From the NCBI GenBank assembly GCA_963735955.1, contig CAVTND010000003.1:1-64000 (forward strand): a DNA stretch of 64,000 bases, read 5' to 3'. The translations under genes were made by a program, and so were the position numbers. Below the pieces are notes generated by a model. The model was not told the DNA's origin. It did no database searches and worked only from the letters and a program-made list of their open reading frames with translations. Shown piece by piece: positions 1-9,576 of the stretch (position 1 is the stretch's first letter; each line of letters opens with the position of its first letter). Source of the DNA: CAVTND01 sp963735955. Its GTDB lineage: Bacteria; Pseudomonadota; Gammaproteobacteria; Burkholderiales; Burkholderiaceae_F.

Positions 1-61
1 TCCCCTAGAACAAAGGGTCGCAACCCCCAGCGGGAATCCCCGCATCAACTCCGCTGCCCGC

Positions 62-2529
62 TCAAAGATCGAGACGCCGTCCACGCGCCATGATTCCGGT
101 CACGAAGAGGAGCGCCAGGAGAACGCCGGGCTGAAGTAAGCCGCCCCCGCCTGCGTTCGAGGGGGCGGCACCCGCGCTGATGGTTTGGTTGACGGGCGGC
201 GCAGCCACTTCCACTCCGTCGCCCGTCAGGCCGACAGACAGGCCGCCCGCGTTGCTGGCAAACGCCAGCGTTCCGGACTGCGCTCCGCGCGAGTTGGGCG
301 CAAACTGCAGCTGCAGCAGGCACGACTGGCCCGGAGTCAGACTGAACGTCGCGGGATCGCAGGTACCTCCGGAAGCCAGCGCGAACGGTGCGCCGATGGT
401 GATCGCCGTGACATCCAGGTTGGTGGAACCCGTGTTTGTGAGCCACAGCTGCTGCACCGTGGATTGCGCCCCTACATTGACGGCGCCGAAGTTGAGCGAC
501 ATCTTGTCGCTGCTGATTCCGGGTGCCGCGACGCCGATCGCATCGCCCGTTAGTGCGATGACCAGCGGGGAAGGTGATCCGTTGCTCGACACACTGACTG
601 CGCCAGCCTCTCGCGCCGGGCGCGGTCGGCGAAAAGCGAATGTCGATGGTGCAGGAGGCGCTCTGCGCGACGACCAGTGCCGCCGCGCAATTCCCGGTCG
701 CGCCGCCAACGAGCACGAATTCACTGCTGCTCGTCGCAATGGTTCCCAGCGTCACGCTGCCCGGTCCGTTATTGGTGATGGTGACGCGCTGGATCGCTGA
801 AGGCTGGCCCACCGCGGTCACGCCGGGGAACGCGATCGAGCTCGGCGACGCCTGCACGACCGGTACCGGCAGCGCGCTGCCGGTACCTGCGAGCGCAACT
901 GTCAGCGGACTGCCTGTCGCGCCGTGAGTCACGCTCAACGTCGACGGTCAGTGGGCCGCTTGCGGTCGGCGCAAACAGCACGTTGATCGTGCACGTCTGG
1001 CTCGCTGCCAGGCTGGCGTTGAGGCAGGTACCACTGCTGCTGAAGTGCGGCCCGCTGACCGCGACCCCGGTGATGCTGAGGCGCCCTCCTCCGCCGTTGC
1101 GGACCGTGACGGCCTGGGGTGAGCTGCTCGTGCCGATCTGCTGCGTACCGAACGTCAAGGCAGCCGGACTGATTGTCGCCGCAGGAATGTTCGTCGTTGC
1201 AGTCCCGGCGAGCGAAATCGTGACGTTGCCACCCGAATTGTTGGACGCGATCGTCAGATTGCTCGAGCGCGCTCCCACTGCAGCCGGCGTAAAGGTGAAG
1301 ACGAGTGTGCAGTTTCCGCCATTTGCCGCGAGCGTCATACCGCCCTGACAGGATCCACTGCGCGGAAAGTCGGCGACATGGCTTCCCCCCGCAGTCAGGG
1401 CGCTGATGGTCAAAGCGCCGCTGCCGACGTTGGTGACGGTAATGGATCGCGGCGCGCTCTGGGTCGCAACTTCCTGCGGGCCAAAGATCAGAGAGTTCGC
1501 GCTGAGCGCGATCGTCGGCGCGGCCGCCGGCGTACCCGTCCCGCTCAAGGCGACGCTGCTCGAACCGTTGGCTGCGTTGTGCGCGAACACCAGCGAGGCG
1601 GCTTCGGCCCCGATCACGGTCGGCCTGAACGTGAGGTCGACGCGGCACGAGGAGGCAGGAGCCACGCTCGACGAGGTCGAGCATGTCGAAGTGGGCTCGA
1701 TCCGGAAGTCGTTTGCGTTGGCGCCCGTCGTCGAGATTGCGCTGAACACGAGCGCAGCATTGCCGTTGTTCGAAGCGGTGACCGAATGGACGGCGCTCGA
1801 GCCGCCAGCCGTCGTGGCTGGAAATGTGATCGCCGGAGGCGACACGGTGATCGATGGCATCGGCGGAACATTCGCGGTGCCGGCGAGCGCAACCGACGTC
1901 GTTCCTGCCGCGGCATGTGAGTGATGGTCAGGGACGCGGATTTCGCACCGGCAGCGGTCGGCCGGAAGGTGAGATCGACCCGGCATGAAGCGCCGGGCGC
2001 GAGCGGTCGACCCCGCGCGGCAGGTTGAGCTCGCCTCGAGGCGAAATTCACTGGCATGAGTGCCACCGACGGCGACACCCGACAACACGAGATTCGCAGT
2101 GCCGGTATTGGTCACGGCCACCGCTGAGACCGCGCTCGCGCTTCCGACATTGGTCGCGGCGAACGTGATTGATGTTGGAGCCACCGAGATCCGCGGGGCA
2201 GGCGCAACGTTCGGATTCGCCAGATACGCGGCGATGTCGAGCGCGTCCTGGTTGCTGACGTACGCCGACAGGAATCTCATCTCACCCACCTTGGACGCGA
2301 TTGCCGTCTGTATTACCGCCACGTTGTTGGCGCCCTTGAGAACGTTGCTTTTGTTCTGGGTCGGATTGGGCCCGTGGCAGTTGGCGTCAGCACAGCTGAT
2401 CGGCGCACCATTGGTGTTGGCGTACAGCGCCTTGCCACGCAGCGCGTCCTGGCCACTTGCGATCGGAGCGCCGAGTAGCAATGCGATGAACAACAGGTAT
2501 GCCAGTGCGAAGTCGAAGCAACGTTTCAT
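62..2529 (-). CDS. Secreted cytochrome c / choice-of-anchor D repeat protein (frameshifted)
   Basis: The start at 2529 gives a Sec signal peptide (MKRCFDFALAYLLFIALLLG...). A small cytochrome c-like domain follows, whose haem motif reads CADANCHG, that is CX4CH rather than CX2CH. The rest is a string of Ig-like choice-of-anchor D (ASPM/SPD-2/Hydin-type) repeats, each with 'ISVAPTSITFAATNVG'-like and 'LTFRPT..G'-like strands. The last residues hold Gly-Gly, a hydrophobic segment and a basic end (MARGRRLDL), which looks like a C-terminal sorting or anchoring signal. The frame changes near 1920-2040 (compensating pair), 950 and 620. Repeats are conserved across each break, so I treat this as one gene with sequencing indels. 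Likely an exported or surface-held electron-transfer or adhesive protein; the exact role is inferred. The gene diverges from the response regulator at 3037. Confidence 0.75.
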
Positions 2530-3036
2530 CAGTGAATCCTTGAGGCGCGTCGCTCGTTCGTCGGACAAGAACGAGAAGCGTGACAGGCGTAGTAGTGCTG
2601 ATCCGTGAGTATTGCCGCGGCGACGAGCGAAGAGGTCATCGCTCGGTCCCTCATTCGAGGTAAGGCTCACAAAAATTTTTGTTAAGCCGCCTTAAGCCGT
2701 GGTTCGCCTTCGTTCGTCGGCCACCGCGCAGGCATGACGCGTGTAGGGAAGCTCCCACTCATTCTGCAAACGGCACCGTCCCGGCTTCCGCGCACCCTGC
2801 ATTTCCGCTAGCCTATTCTGAGAAGCCAAGCTCGCTGTCGGAGGTCGGATTTCACGTTGTTGTCGCGGGCAGGAGGGGAGCACTCCAGCTGTGACAACGG
2901 GTCCGCCTAGAAGAAGGAGGAGCAAAGAGCGGCAGGAGGCAACAAGAGAAAGGGCACAGAGGCACAAGGAACAAGAGATACAAGAAGAACATGCTTTGCA
3001 CCATTCATACCCTCGTCGATTGATAGGCCAGCGGCG
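2530..3036. promoter_or_regulatory. Divergent intergenic region with a purine-rich tract
   Basis: This 507-base gap separates the leftward cytochrome/anchor gene from the rightward response regulator and must hold both promoters. It contains a perfect palindrome CAAAAATTTTTG at 2670-2681 that runs straight into the TTAAG direct repeat annotated separately. From about 2908 to 2995 the plus strand is almost pure purine (AAG/GAG/CAA-like triplets), with no matching protein signal. No convincing gene is visible. Confidence 0.5.
2681..2696. promoter_or_regulatory. TTAAG direct repeat, possible OmpR-family regulator site
   Basis: The plus strand reads GTTAAGCCGCCTTAAG, and the next three bases continue the match (CCG): two TTAAGCCG units 10 bases apart. 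PmrA/QseB-type regulators are known to bind tandem TTAA(G) half-sites spaced about one helical turn (the PmrA box uses an 11-base period). A regulator of this class is encoded at 3037. The site lies about 150 bases upstream of the start at 2529. Binding is inferred, and the 10-base period is one short of the textbook box. Confidence 0.45.
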
Positions 3037-3708
3037 ATGCACATCCTGCTCGTTGAAGACGATCAACTACTCGGATCGTCCACACGACAAGGCCTTGAGC
3101 AGGACGGTTTCATGGTGGATTGGGTCACCGACGGCACTTCTGCAGCGAGCGCGATCGTCACTCAGCGCTACGACGTCATCGTTCTCGATCTCGGCCTGCC
3201 CGGTATTTCGGGCGACCAGCTGTTGCAACGGTGGCGCACGCGTCGTGAACGCACACCCGTCGTCGTGTTGACCGCTCGCGGGCTTGTTGCCGACCGAGTG
3301 AGCATGCTCGAGTCCGGCGCCGATGACTACCTGGTCAAACCATTCGACTTGCTCGAGCTGTGCGCCCGCATTCGTGCTGTGACACGAAGAGCAGGGGGCG
3401 AAAGCGGCGCTGCCCTCGAGTGTGGCGACTTGAGACTGCTGCCCGGCGCACGCACAGTGACGTGGCGCGGCAGGCAAGTCGAGGTTACCGACACCGAGTT
3501 TGCCCTGCTCGAGACGCTGCTGCGCAATCGAAACCGAGTACTGACACGGCGCCAGCTCGAGGAAGCTCTGCCCGGCCGGGACGATGCATCACAGAGCAAT
3601 TCGATCGAAGTGCATATTCACCATCTTCGTCGAAAGATCTCACGCGGTTTGATTCAAACGATTCGCGGCACCGGCTACTGCCTAAACCATGAACGAATCT
3701 CAAGCTAG
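3037..3708 (+). CDS. OmpR/QseB-family response regulator
   Basis: A complete 223-residue response regulator. The receiver domain (residues 1-115) has the acidic pair D8/D9, phospho-acceptor D51 in VLDLGLPG, T79 and K101 in YLVKPFD. The C-terminal winged helix (about 125-220) ends in the typical 'EVHIHHLRRKI....IRGTGYCL' recognition helix and wing. This layout matches the PmrA/QseB/TctD branch. The histidine kinase at 4035 follows on the same strand after a 326-base gap with two hairpins, so the pair probably forms one two-component system. It probably binds tandem TTAAG-like sites (see 2681, 22118, 35035), but that is inference. Intact. Confidence 0.92.
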   Translation: MHILLVEDDQLLGSSTRQGLEQDGFMVDWVTDGTSAASAIVTQRYDVIVLDLGLPGISGDQLLQRWRTRRERTPVVVLTARGLVADRVSMLESGADDYLVKPFDLLELCARIRAVTRRAGGESGAALECGDLRLLPGARTVTWRGRQVEVTDTEFALLETLLRNRNRVLTRRQLEEALPGRDDASQSNSIEVHIHHLRRKISRGLIQTIRGTGYCLNHERISS

Positions 3709-3752
3709 CGAGTATCAACGCGCAACGTTGGGGCGGCGGGATTATGAAAGAA

Positions 3753-3770
3753 GACGGCCGTGTGGCCGTC
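3753..3770 (+). repeat. Hairpin GACGGCC-GTGT-GGCCGTC
   Basis: A perfect 7-bp stem with a 4-base loop in the gap between the response regulator and the kinase. It is followed by CCCTT, not a clear T-run, so a terminator is possible but weak. It may reduce expression of the downstream kinase relative to the regulator. Confidence 0.4.
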
Positions 3771-3821
3771 CCTTGACGAATGTCGTCATCGGTATTGCGG
3801 TAGCAGTCCACTATGTCGGAA

Positions 3822-3838
3822 GCGGGCGTGACGCCCGC
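3822..3838 (+). repeat. Hairpin GCGGGCG-TGA-CGCCCGC
   Basis: A second perfect 7-bp stem, with a 3-base loop, 52 bases after the first hairpin in the same regulator-kinase gap. Neither hairpin lies in a convincing reading frame. Their role (RNA stability, attenuation or a genome-wide intergenic repeat) cannot be decided from one copy. Confidence 0.4.
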
Positions 3839-4034
3839 CCTCGCCCCTTGGATGGCGGAGCAGGGCCGCGCCGTGCCCGGCGTCGCACGCGAATCGAGCC
3901 GGCGCATACCTTGAGGTCAATGGTTCGGCCGACTTAGGGCGAACCGGCGACACGGCCTTTTCATGCAGACCCTACAAGATTCCGCGCATGGCCTTGGATC
4001 ATCACCTGCCGGCAAAGCGGAAGCGGGAAGCAAT

Positions 4035-5490
4035 ATGACGGCAGTCTCCCCGGGGCCGAAATCACTCGGTCGCGGCGCGGCTACAGAAGGGGCACCAGGC
4101 TCGGAAGTCGCCCGGGCGTCGGAAGTCGAGCCGCCGCGCCGCGCGTGGTCGCTGCGCTCCCGACTGACGTGGCTCGCCACCCTGACCACGCTGATTGCGT
4201 GGCTCGCCGGCGGCGTGGGCGCTCTGATCGCCGCCTACATCGAGGGAGAAAAACTTTACGACGAGCAACTGCGCGACGTCGCCCATGTGGTTCTGTCATT
4301 TGCGAACCACGAGATCGACGAGATCCGCCAGGACGGTCGGACCGACAAGGTTCATGTGGAGACGGCGGCCACGCTCGATCCCCGGTATGCGTACCAGATC
4401 TGGTCGAAGGACGGTGAACTGCTGCTGCTCAGCCACAACGCGCCCCGGCAACCCTACGCGCCGCTGAATCAGGAGGGCTTGCTCGACCGCAACATCGATG
4501 GCCGGCCCTACTGCGTATTCACACTGCGCGAGCGCCGACGGCGCGATGCTGATTCAGGTCGCAGAAGACGAATCAATGCGCACTCTCTTCAGGCCGGGCG
4601 TCGGTCTTTGGGAACTGGGGTTCTTCCTGGTCTCGATCGCGTTGTTGCTGCTGCTCAACCGATGGGTGTTCGGACGTGCGGTGCACGCACTCGATCAGTC
4701 CGCGAAGCAATTGACGGATCGGTCGCCGCACGATCTGCGCCCGGTCCAAGCCGACGATCCACCCAGGGAACTTGAGCCGCTGCTGAACTCAATCAATGCC
4801 CTGTTCAGCCGCATCGAGCGGACGCTCGATGCGGAGAAGCACTTCACCGCCGCGGCCGCGCATGAACTGCGAACGCCGCTGGCGGCGGTCCGCATGCAGG
4901 CCCAGGTCGCCGATCGCGCACGTACGCCACAGGAAGCGCGGGCCTCGTTGGAGGCACTGGTTTCGTGCGTTGACCGCGCCTCGCGCATGGTTGATCAGCT
5001 CCTGACGCTGGCGCGTGTCGACAGCCTGTCGCCGAAGGCGGTAGCGTTTGTGCCGGTGCGACTCGACCGCGTGATCGAGCAGGTCGTGCGAGATCTTTCG
5101 TATACCCTCAAGGCCCGCAACGTACGCGTCGATCTGCAACTGGATGCGGCCAGCGTGCCCGGCATGGAATTCGGCGTCGCCGCCCTGGTGCGCAACCTCA
5201 TTGACAACGCCATGCAGCACGCTTCGTCCGGGGGACATGTGCTTGTAAGGACATTTGTCCGCGAAGCTGATGTCGTGATGACGGTCGAAGATGCGGGACC
5301 CGGCATCCCGGAATCTGAACGTGCCCGCGTGTTCGACCGCTTCTATCGGATGCCCGATTCCGAGACCGACGGCTGCGGAGTTGGACTTGCGATCGTTCAG
5401 TCGGTCGCCGATGCACACCACGCGAAGGTGGCACTCGACTCGGTTACTCGCGGCGGACTGCGCGTCACCGTGATCTTTCCTCTGAACTGA
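4035..5490 (+). CDS. QseC-like membrane sensor histidine kinase (one frameshift)
   Basis: Start 4035 is preferred over 3963 because a GGAAG-type ribosome site precedes it. The product has a cytoplasmic N-terminus, a first membrane helix (LTWLATLTTLIAWLAGGVG), a periplasmic sensor region, a second helix (LGFFLVSIALLLLLNRWVFG), then HisKA with the phospho-acceptor His in AAAAHELRTPLAA. The ATPase domain has the N-box LIDNAMQHA, the G1 box DAGPGIP and a G2-like box GCGVGLAI. The frame changes once near 4525, in the periplasmic part (about one extra base), and homology continues on both sides. It is the likely partner of the regulator at 3037. Signal unknown. Confidence 0.85.
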
Positions 5491-5582
5491 GCGTCGGCCG
5501 GTCCGGTCGACGGCGGTCGATGTGCCCCGTCGTTTCGTTCGGAGCCACTGCGGAGTCCGCCGCTGCGGCCCCGCCTCGGCGA

Positions 5583-7268
5583 CTACGGCACGATCCAGCC
5601 GGAAAGCGCCTTCAACTGCTTCTTGTCTGCGTCAAGCACCTGGACGATGGAACTGCCTTTCGCGGCGAAGCGCTGGCCCGGGCCGAGGCTCACGCTCGGA
5701 TAGATCGACGCCATCGGCGTCTGGCCGACCACATGCTCGAGGCGCTCGACAAAGTAGTCGCGCGAGAAGCTGTCCATGATGTGGCCCATCACGTCGCTGA
5801 CGACCGTCATCGCGAACAGGGTGTTGATCTGCACGGCCTCGTCGGTGATCGCAATGCCCTTGTTGTGCAGCCAGAGCTTGTCGCGCAGCAGCCGCGCGTC
5901 ACGCTTGGGTGGCAGGTCCGACGGATAGACCAGGCGGACATTCGCGCTTGACTTCATGGCCGCTGCGGGAACTCGACCATCCAGCAGATTGGATGACAGA
6001 TACAGCGCCGGCGCAGCGGCGCTGTCCGGCGCCTGCGCGCCGTCCAGGTCTTCCGCGCCGAGCCACAGCACCAGTGCAGCCCGGCTTTGCCGTCGTAGAC
6101 CTTGCGCCAGAAGGCCTCGTTCGGCGGCCCCTCGAGCACCTGGTCTTCGAGCGTCCCGCGCCCGCCGCCAGCGCCATGCGCAACGCGGCGGCGGCGATCG
6201 CACCTGCGTCGTCACGACGATAGACCTGCACGACCTTGCCGGATTCGCCCTGCTCGCGCAGGAATTTCGCCAGCACCTCCGCCTCGAGCACAACTCCTTT
6301 GGAGAAGTAGAAGTTGTAATTGTTCGATCCGGATGATCACCGGCAGATCCACCTGCGGAAACACGCTCGGGATCTCCAGGCGCTCGCTGAACTCGTGGAT
6401 CGGGCGCCAGCTCGAAACGCCCAGGCCGCCGATCAGCGCGAACACCGGCTGCTTGCTGTAGTAGGCCTCGAGTTGCGCGTCCCACGTCTCGCTCGGCCCG
6501 CTGAGTTCCCAGACGTGCAGCACCCACTTGCGGAACGAGCGGGCCATGCGCATGTTGCCCGCGTCGCGGCGCTGCTCTTCCTGGCGCGCGCTGCCGCCCT
6601 TGTCCTTGACGAAGGCCTGCATGACATCGAGCATCGCGCGGCGCTGCCGCGGGCGCCACGCCCGGCTGGATCACGGTGGCGAAGTGAATGTCCTGCTCGT
6701 CGACCCCGGGCGAAGGCTGCGCCGACAGCGAAAAGAGATAAGCCACGAGCGACTTCATCTCCGCGTCGCTCAGCACGTAGCGCGGCATCGCCGGGTCGAG
6801 CGGCTTGCCCGCAGCGTCGATGCCGGTGCGAATGGCGCGCGCGAGCAACGCCTCGCTGTAGGGCGGGCGCTGGCTGGGCCGAGGCGCGCCTTGACGCGCG
6901 GACTCTGCACCGCCACCGTTTGTTCCTGCGTCAGCGCCGGACCGATGATCGGCCGGATGACGAACGTGCCCTCGCTCGTGCCGTAGCCGCTGCGCCGGTG
7001 ACAGGTGGCACACGCCGCGTCCTTGCCGGCAAGCGCGGCCTGCGCCGCTCCGATCGCCGTCAGCGGCTGCGCCGGACGCGTCGATGCCCTCACGGTAGAG
7101 GCGCTGGCCGAGCGCAAGCTGGGCCGCCTCCGCGCGCCGCGTCGTTCGCAGCGTGGCCTGCGCGCCGGCGACATTCGCGGCGACGAGCTGACACGCCCAC
7201 GGCTGCCAGAACCAGGATCGACAGCACGCAGCACGCGCCCGAGACCTGGCCCGAACTTGCAACGTCAC
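5583..7268 (-). CDS. Cytochrome c fused to periplasmic-binding-like domain (frameshifted)
   Basis: Last gene of the leftward copper operon. A GTG at 7268 overlaps the TGA of the SCO gene (GTGA) and leads into a basic stretch and hydrophobic signal segment (CCVLSILVLAAVGVSA, read after a shift). A class I cytochrome c follows, with haem motif CATCHRRSGYG and an axial-Met candidate in LDPAMPRYVLSD. The C-terminal 350 residues resemble a type-1 periplasmic-binding fold: KQPVFALIGGLG, IPSVFPQVDLPV, NYNFYFSKG, then AEVLAKFLREQ. At least five frame changes occur (near 7240, 6880-6640, 6340, 6150 and 6060), each flanked by good protein sequence. Likely a periplasmic electron acceptor with a ligand-binding or partner-binding domain; the redox partner (the multicopper oxidases) is inferred from the operon. 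Confidence 0.7.
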   Translation of the reverse strand: MTLQVRARSRARAACCRSWFWQPWACQLVAANVAGAQATLRTTRRAEAAQLALGQRLYREGIDASGAAADGDRSGAGRACRQGRGVCHLSPAQRLRHERGHVRHPADHRSGADAGTNGGGAESARQGAPRPSQRPPYSEALLARAIRTGIDAAGKPLDPAMPRYVLSDAEMKSLVAYLFSLSAQPSPGVDEQDIHFATVIQPGVAPAAAPRDARCHAGLRQGQGRQRAPGRAAPRRGQHAHGPLVPQVGAARLGTQRAERDVGRATRGLLQQAAGVRADRRPGRFELAPDPRVQRAPGDPERVSAGGSAGDHPDRTITTSTSPKELCSRRRCWRNSCASRANPARSCRSIVVTTQVRSPPPRCAWRWRRARDARRPGARGAAERGLLAQGLRRQSRAALVLWLGAEDLDGAQAPDSAAAPALYLSSNLLDGRVPAAAMKSSANVRLVYPSDLPPKRDARLLRDKLWLHNKGIAITDEAVQINTLFAMTVVSDVMGHIMDSFSRDYFVERLEHVVGQTPMASIYPSVSLGPGQRFAAKGSSIVQVLDADKKQLKALSGWIVP

Positions 7269-7898
7269 TGCTGCACGATCTTGCGGTATTCCTCGGCCAG
7301 TGTCGTCCGCACTCGCGAAGCCGTCGATGCGGACCCAGGGCTTGTCCGGCGCCGGGTGCAGCAGCGTCAGCGGCTCGTGGTTCATCTTGTCGCCGCGATA
7401 GCTGTCGAAGGCAAGCTGGATGGCCTTGACATCCTCCACGCGGCCGGTGAGAAACGTCCAGCGTGCCGTGGCCCCGTACGTCTTGGCGTAGGACTTGAGC
7501 TGCGCCGGCGTGTCGTTTTCCGGATCGATCGAGATGGAAATCATGCGCAGCTTGCCTCGCCTGCGCGCCGAGCCTGCGCCGGCACTTCGGAAAAGACCTT
7601 GCTCATCACCGGGCAGATCGCGCCGCAGGTCGTGAAGATGAAGTTCATCATGACCGGATCCTGGCTCGCCAGCAGCTCGCGCAGTCGCACGTCGCGCCCG
7701 TCGGCATCGATCAACTCCACGTCCGGAATCGCGATAGGAACGCACCGAGCGCTGGTAGTCAGCCGTTGCGGCCTCGGCCATGTGGGCCGCGTGCTCCTTG
7801 GCGTCGTGGGCCAAGGCAGCGCCTGCAAAAGCAAGTGCGCTGCCGGCAAGGCAGTGGACGGCCAGCACGCGTTTATGAAACTTCAAACGAACGTTCAT
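7265..7898 (-). CDS. SCO1/SenC-type copper chaperone (frameshifted)
   Basis: Signal peptide MNVRLKFHKRVLAVHCLAG... is followed by a thioredoxin-like SCO domain. The copper-binding pair is present in MMNFIFTTCGAICPVMSKV (CxxxCP), and a downstream His in NHEPLTLLHPAPD could be the distal ligand. The strand MISISIDPENDTPAQL and the segment YGATARWTFLTG are typical of the family. SCO proteins load or reduce copper sites, classically the CuA site of cytochrome oxidase. Here the gene sits in an operon with three multicopper-oxidase proteins, so it may mature those instead. Frame changes occur near 7740, 7550 and 7305. The true stop TGA (7265-7267) overlaps the next gene's GTG. Confidence 0.85.
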
Positions 7899-9520
7899 GG
7901 TGGTGACCTCACAGTGAAACGATTCAATGTTCGGGCATCGCGGACACCGGGTCGGCATCCTGAGTCAGTTGGTGTACTTGCATCGGGCGCGAGGTGCTCC
8001 GAGCGACCATGCCCACCCGACCTCCGGGCATCATTGCACTGTCCGCAGCAGATCGCGCGCCCGTCTCTCAGCGAATTGAACGCCGCCAACGCATCGACGA
8101 GCCCGTGGCCGTAGCCGTTGTCGGCTCCTGCGTCACCCAGATCCTGCGCGCCGCGCACGAGCGCGGCTTCCAGCTCGGCCACCGACGCCGCTGGGAATGC
8201 GCCGGCGAGCAGCGCCAGCACGCCCGCGACATGCGGGGCCGCCAGAGAACTGCCGGACACGGTCGCGTATGACGGCAGGCCGCCGTGCGACACGTCTGTG
8301 GTTCGAACATTCACTCCGGGTGCCACCAGCCGGGGAAAACCGCGCCGTCGCACGCCGACGGACCGCGGCTGCGTCTGGCGCGCGATTTCCAGATTCCGAT
8401 CCACCGCGCCGACGGACAACACACCCGGGTTGTTGCCGGGGCTGTTGCTGGTACCCGGCGGCAGGACCGTCGTTGCCGGCGGCAAACACGACGGCGATGC
8501 CGGCGCTGCGAAGCGCGCGAATGTCGTCGCTGAACTCGAGTACGCAGCGCGCCAGCCCCTCGGCCGGTCAACGACCACGATGCATTGACGATGTCCGGCG
8601 CATCGACCGTGGCCGGGTCGCCGTCGGGATCCATCAGCCACTGGAATGCCAGGTGAATGTCGCTCATGCGCGCGCGGCCGTCCGCGTCGTAAAGCTTCAC
8701 CGCGATCCAGCGCGCGTCGGGCGCGACGCCCAGCGCCGAGCCGCCGAGGATGACCCCCATCGCCTGCGTGCCGTGGCCGAGCGCATCGTAGGGCGCGGCT
8801 TCTTCGCCGTGCGGATCGAACCAACTGTTCGTGCCGCCGCGCCATTTGCGACGCAGGTCCGGATGCGCAAGGTCGACGCCGGTGTCCATCGTCGCCACCA
8901 CCACCCCCTTGCCGGTGTGGCCGCAGCGCCCACAGTTCCGGCGCGTGAACGGCGGCGATGTTCCAGCCGGGCGTAACGCGCGTCACCACCACTGCACTGT
9001 CGGTTACGTCGACGGGTGACATCGTCAGCCGTGGGTGACACGGCAGCGAGAGGCGGCGTCGCGCGGCGCCGGCGTTCGCTGCGAGCGCCCACCCTGCACA
9101 AAGGAATCGAGATCGATGCGCTCGATGCCCGCCTGGCCGGCCAGCTGCTTGACGGCCACCGCCGGCAACGTTGCCGCGAGGCCGTTGATGATCCACAGGT
9201 CCCGCACGCGCACGGCGCCTTGCGCGTCGAGAAACGGCTCGATGGCGGCGCGGTTGCGAGCCTGCCGCGCCTTGAGCGCCACCAGCAGCCGGTTGTCGCG
9301 CGCGCGCCGATCGGTCACCGCCAGCGATTGCTGATCCACGCGGGTCGGCAAAACGCACGATCACGGCGGTGTCGGCATGTGTGCCGCGCGCGGCCATCGC
9401 GCGCTCGAGGTCGCGCGTGATCACGCCCGCGGGTGAGGCAGCCGCCGCGGCACCCAGCCACACGGCAGCCGTGATCACGTACAGCGATGGTGTAACCGGC
9501 TCGTCGCATGCTGATTGCAT
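7895..9520 (-). CDS. Subtilisin-like (S8) serine protease, exported (frameshifted)
   Basis: The start at 9520 gives a hydrophobic N-terminal export segment (SLYVITAAVWLGAAAAASPAG). A propeptide-like region follows, then the S8 catalytic core: Asp in VVATMDTGVDLAHPD, His in ALGHGTQAMG, oxyanion Asn region in VVFAAGNDGPAAG, and Ser in SGSSLAAPHVAGVLALL. The family cleaves peptide bonds in secreted proteins. Several frame changes (around 9340, 9020, 8920, 8500 and 8050) break it, so the exact C-terminus is uncertain; the open frame runs to 7895 and touches the SCO start. Its place among secreted oxidases suggests a processing role for the operon's surface proteins, which is an inference. Confidence 0.75.
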   Translation of the reverse strand: MQSACDEPVTPSLYVITAAVWLGAAAAASPAGVITRDLERAMAARGTHADTAVIVRFADPRGSAIAGGDRSARARQPAAGGAQGAAGSQPRRHRAVSRRARRRARAGPVDHQRPRGNVAGGGRQAAGRPGGHRAHRSRFLCAGWALAANAGAARRRLSLPCHPRLTMSPVDVTDSAVVVTRVTPGWNIAAVHAPELWALRPHRQGGGGGDDGHRRRPCASGPASQMARRHEQLVRSARRRSRALRCARPRHAGDGGHPRRLGAGRRARRALDRGEALRRGRPRAHERHSPGIPVADGSRRRPGHGRCAGHRQCIVVVDRPRGWRAAYSSSATTFARFAAPASPSCLPPATTVLPPGTSNSPGNNPGVLSVGAVDRNLEIARQTQPRSVGVRRRGFPRLVAPGVNVRTTDVSHGGLPSYATVSGSSLAAPHVAGVLALLAGAFPAASVAELEAALVRGAQDLGDAGADNGYGHGLVDALAAFNSLRDGRAICCGQCNDARRSGGHGRSEHLAPDASTPTDSGCRPGVRDARTLNRFTVRSPP

Positions 9521-9576
9521 CTTGCCCGAACCCACGCCAGCCCGGTCGTGATTTCATGCTCGGCCGACCGATGGCG

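Noticed and set aside
5583..9520. Reading the many frame breaks as pseudogenes
   Set aside because: Catalytic and structural motifs continue on both sides of each break, and the breaks are single bases often in homopolymers, which fits sequencing error better.
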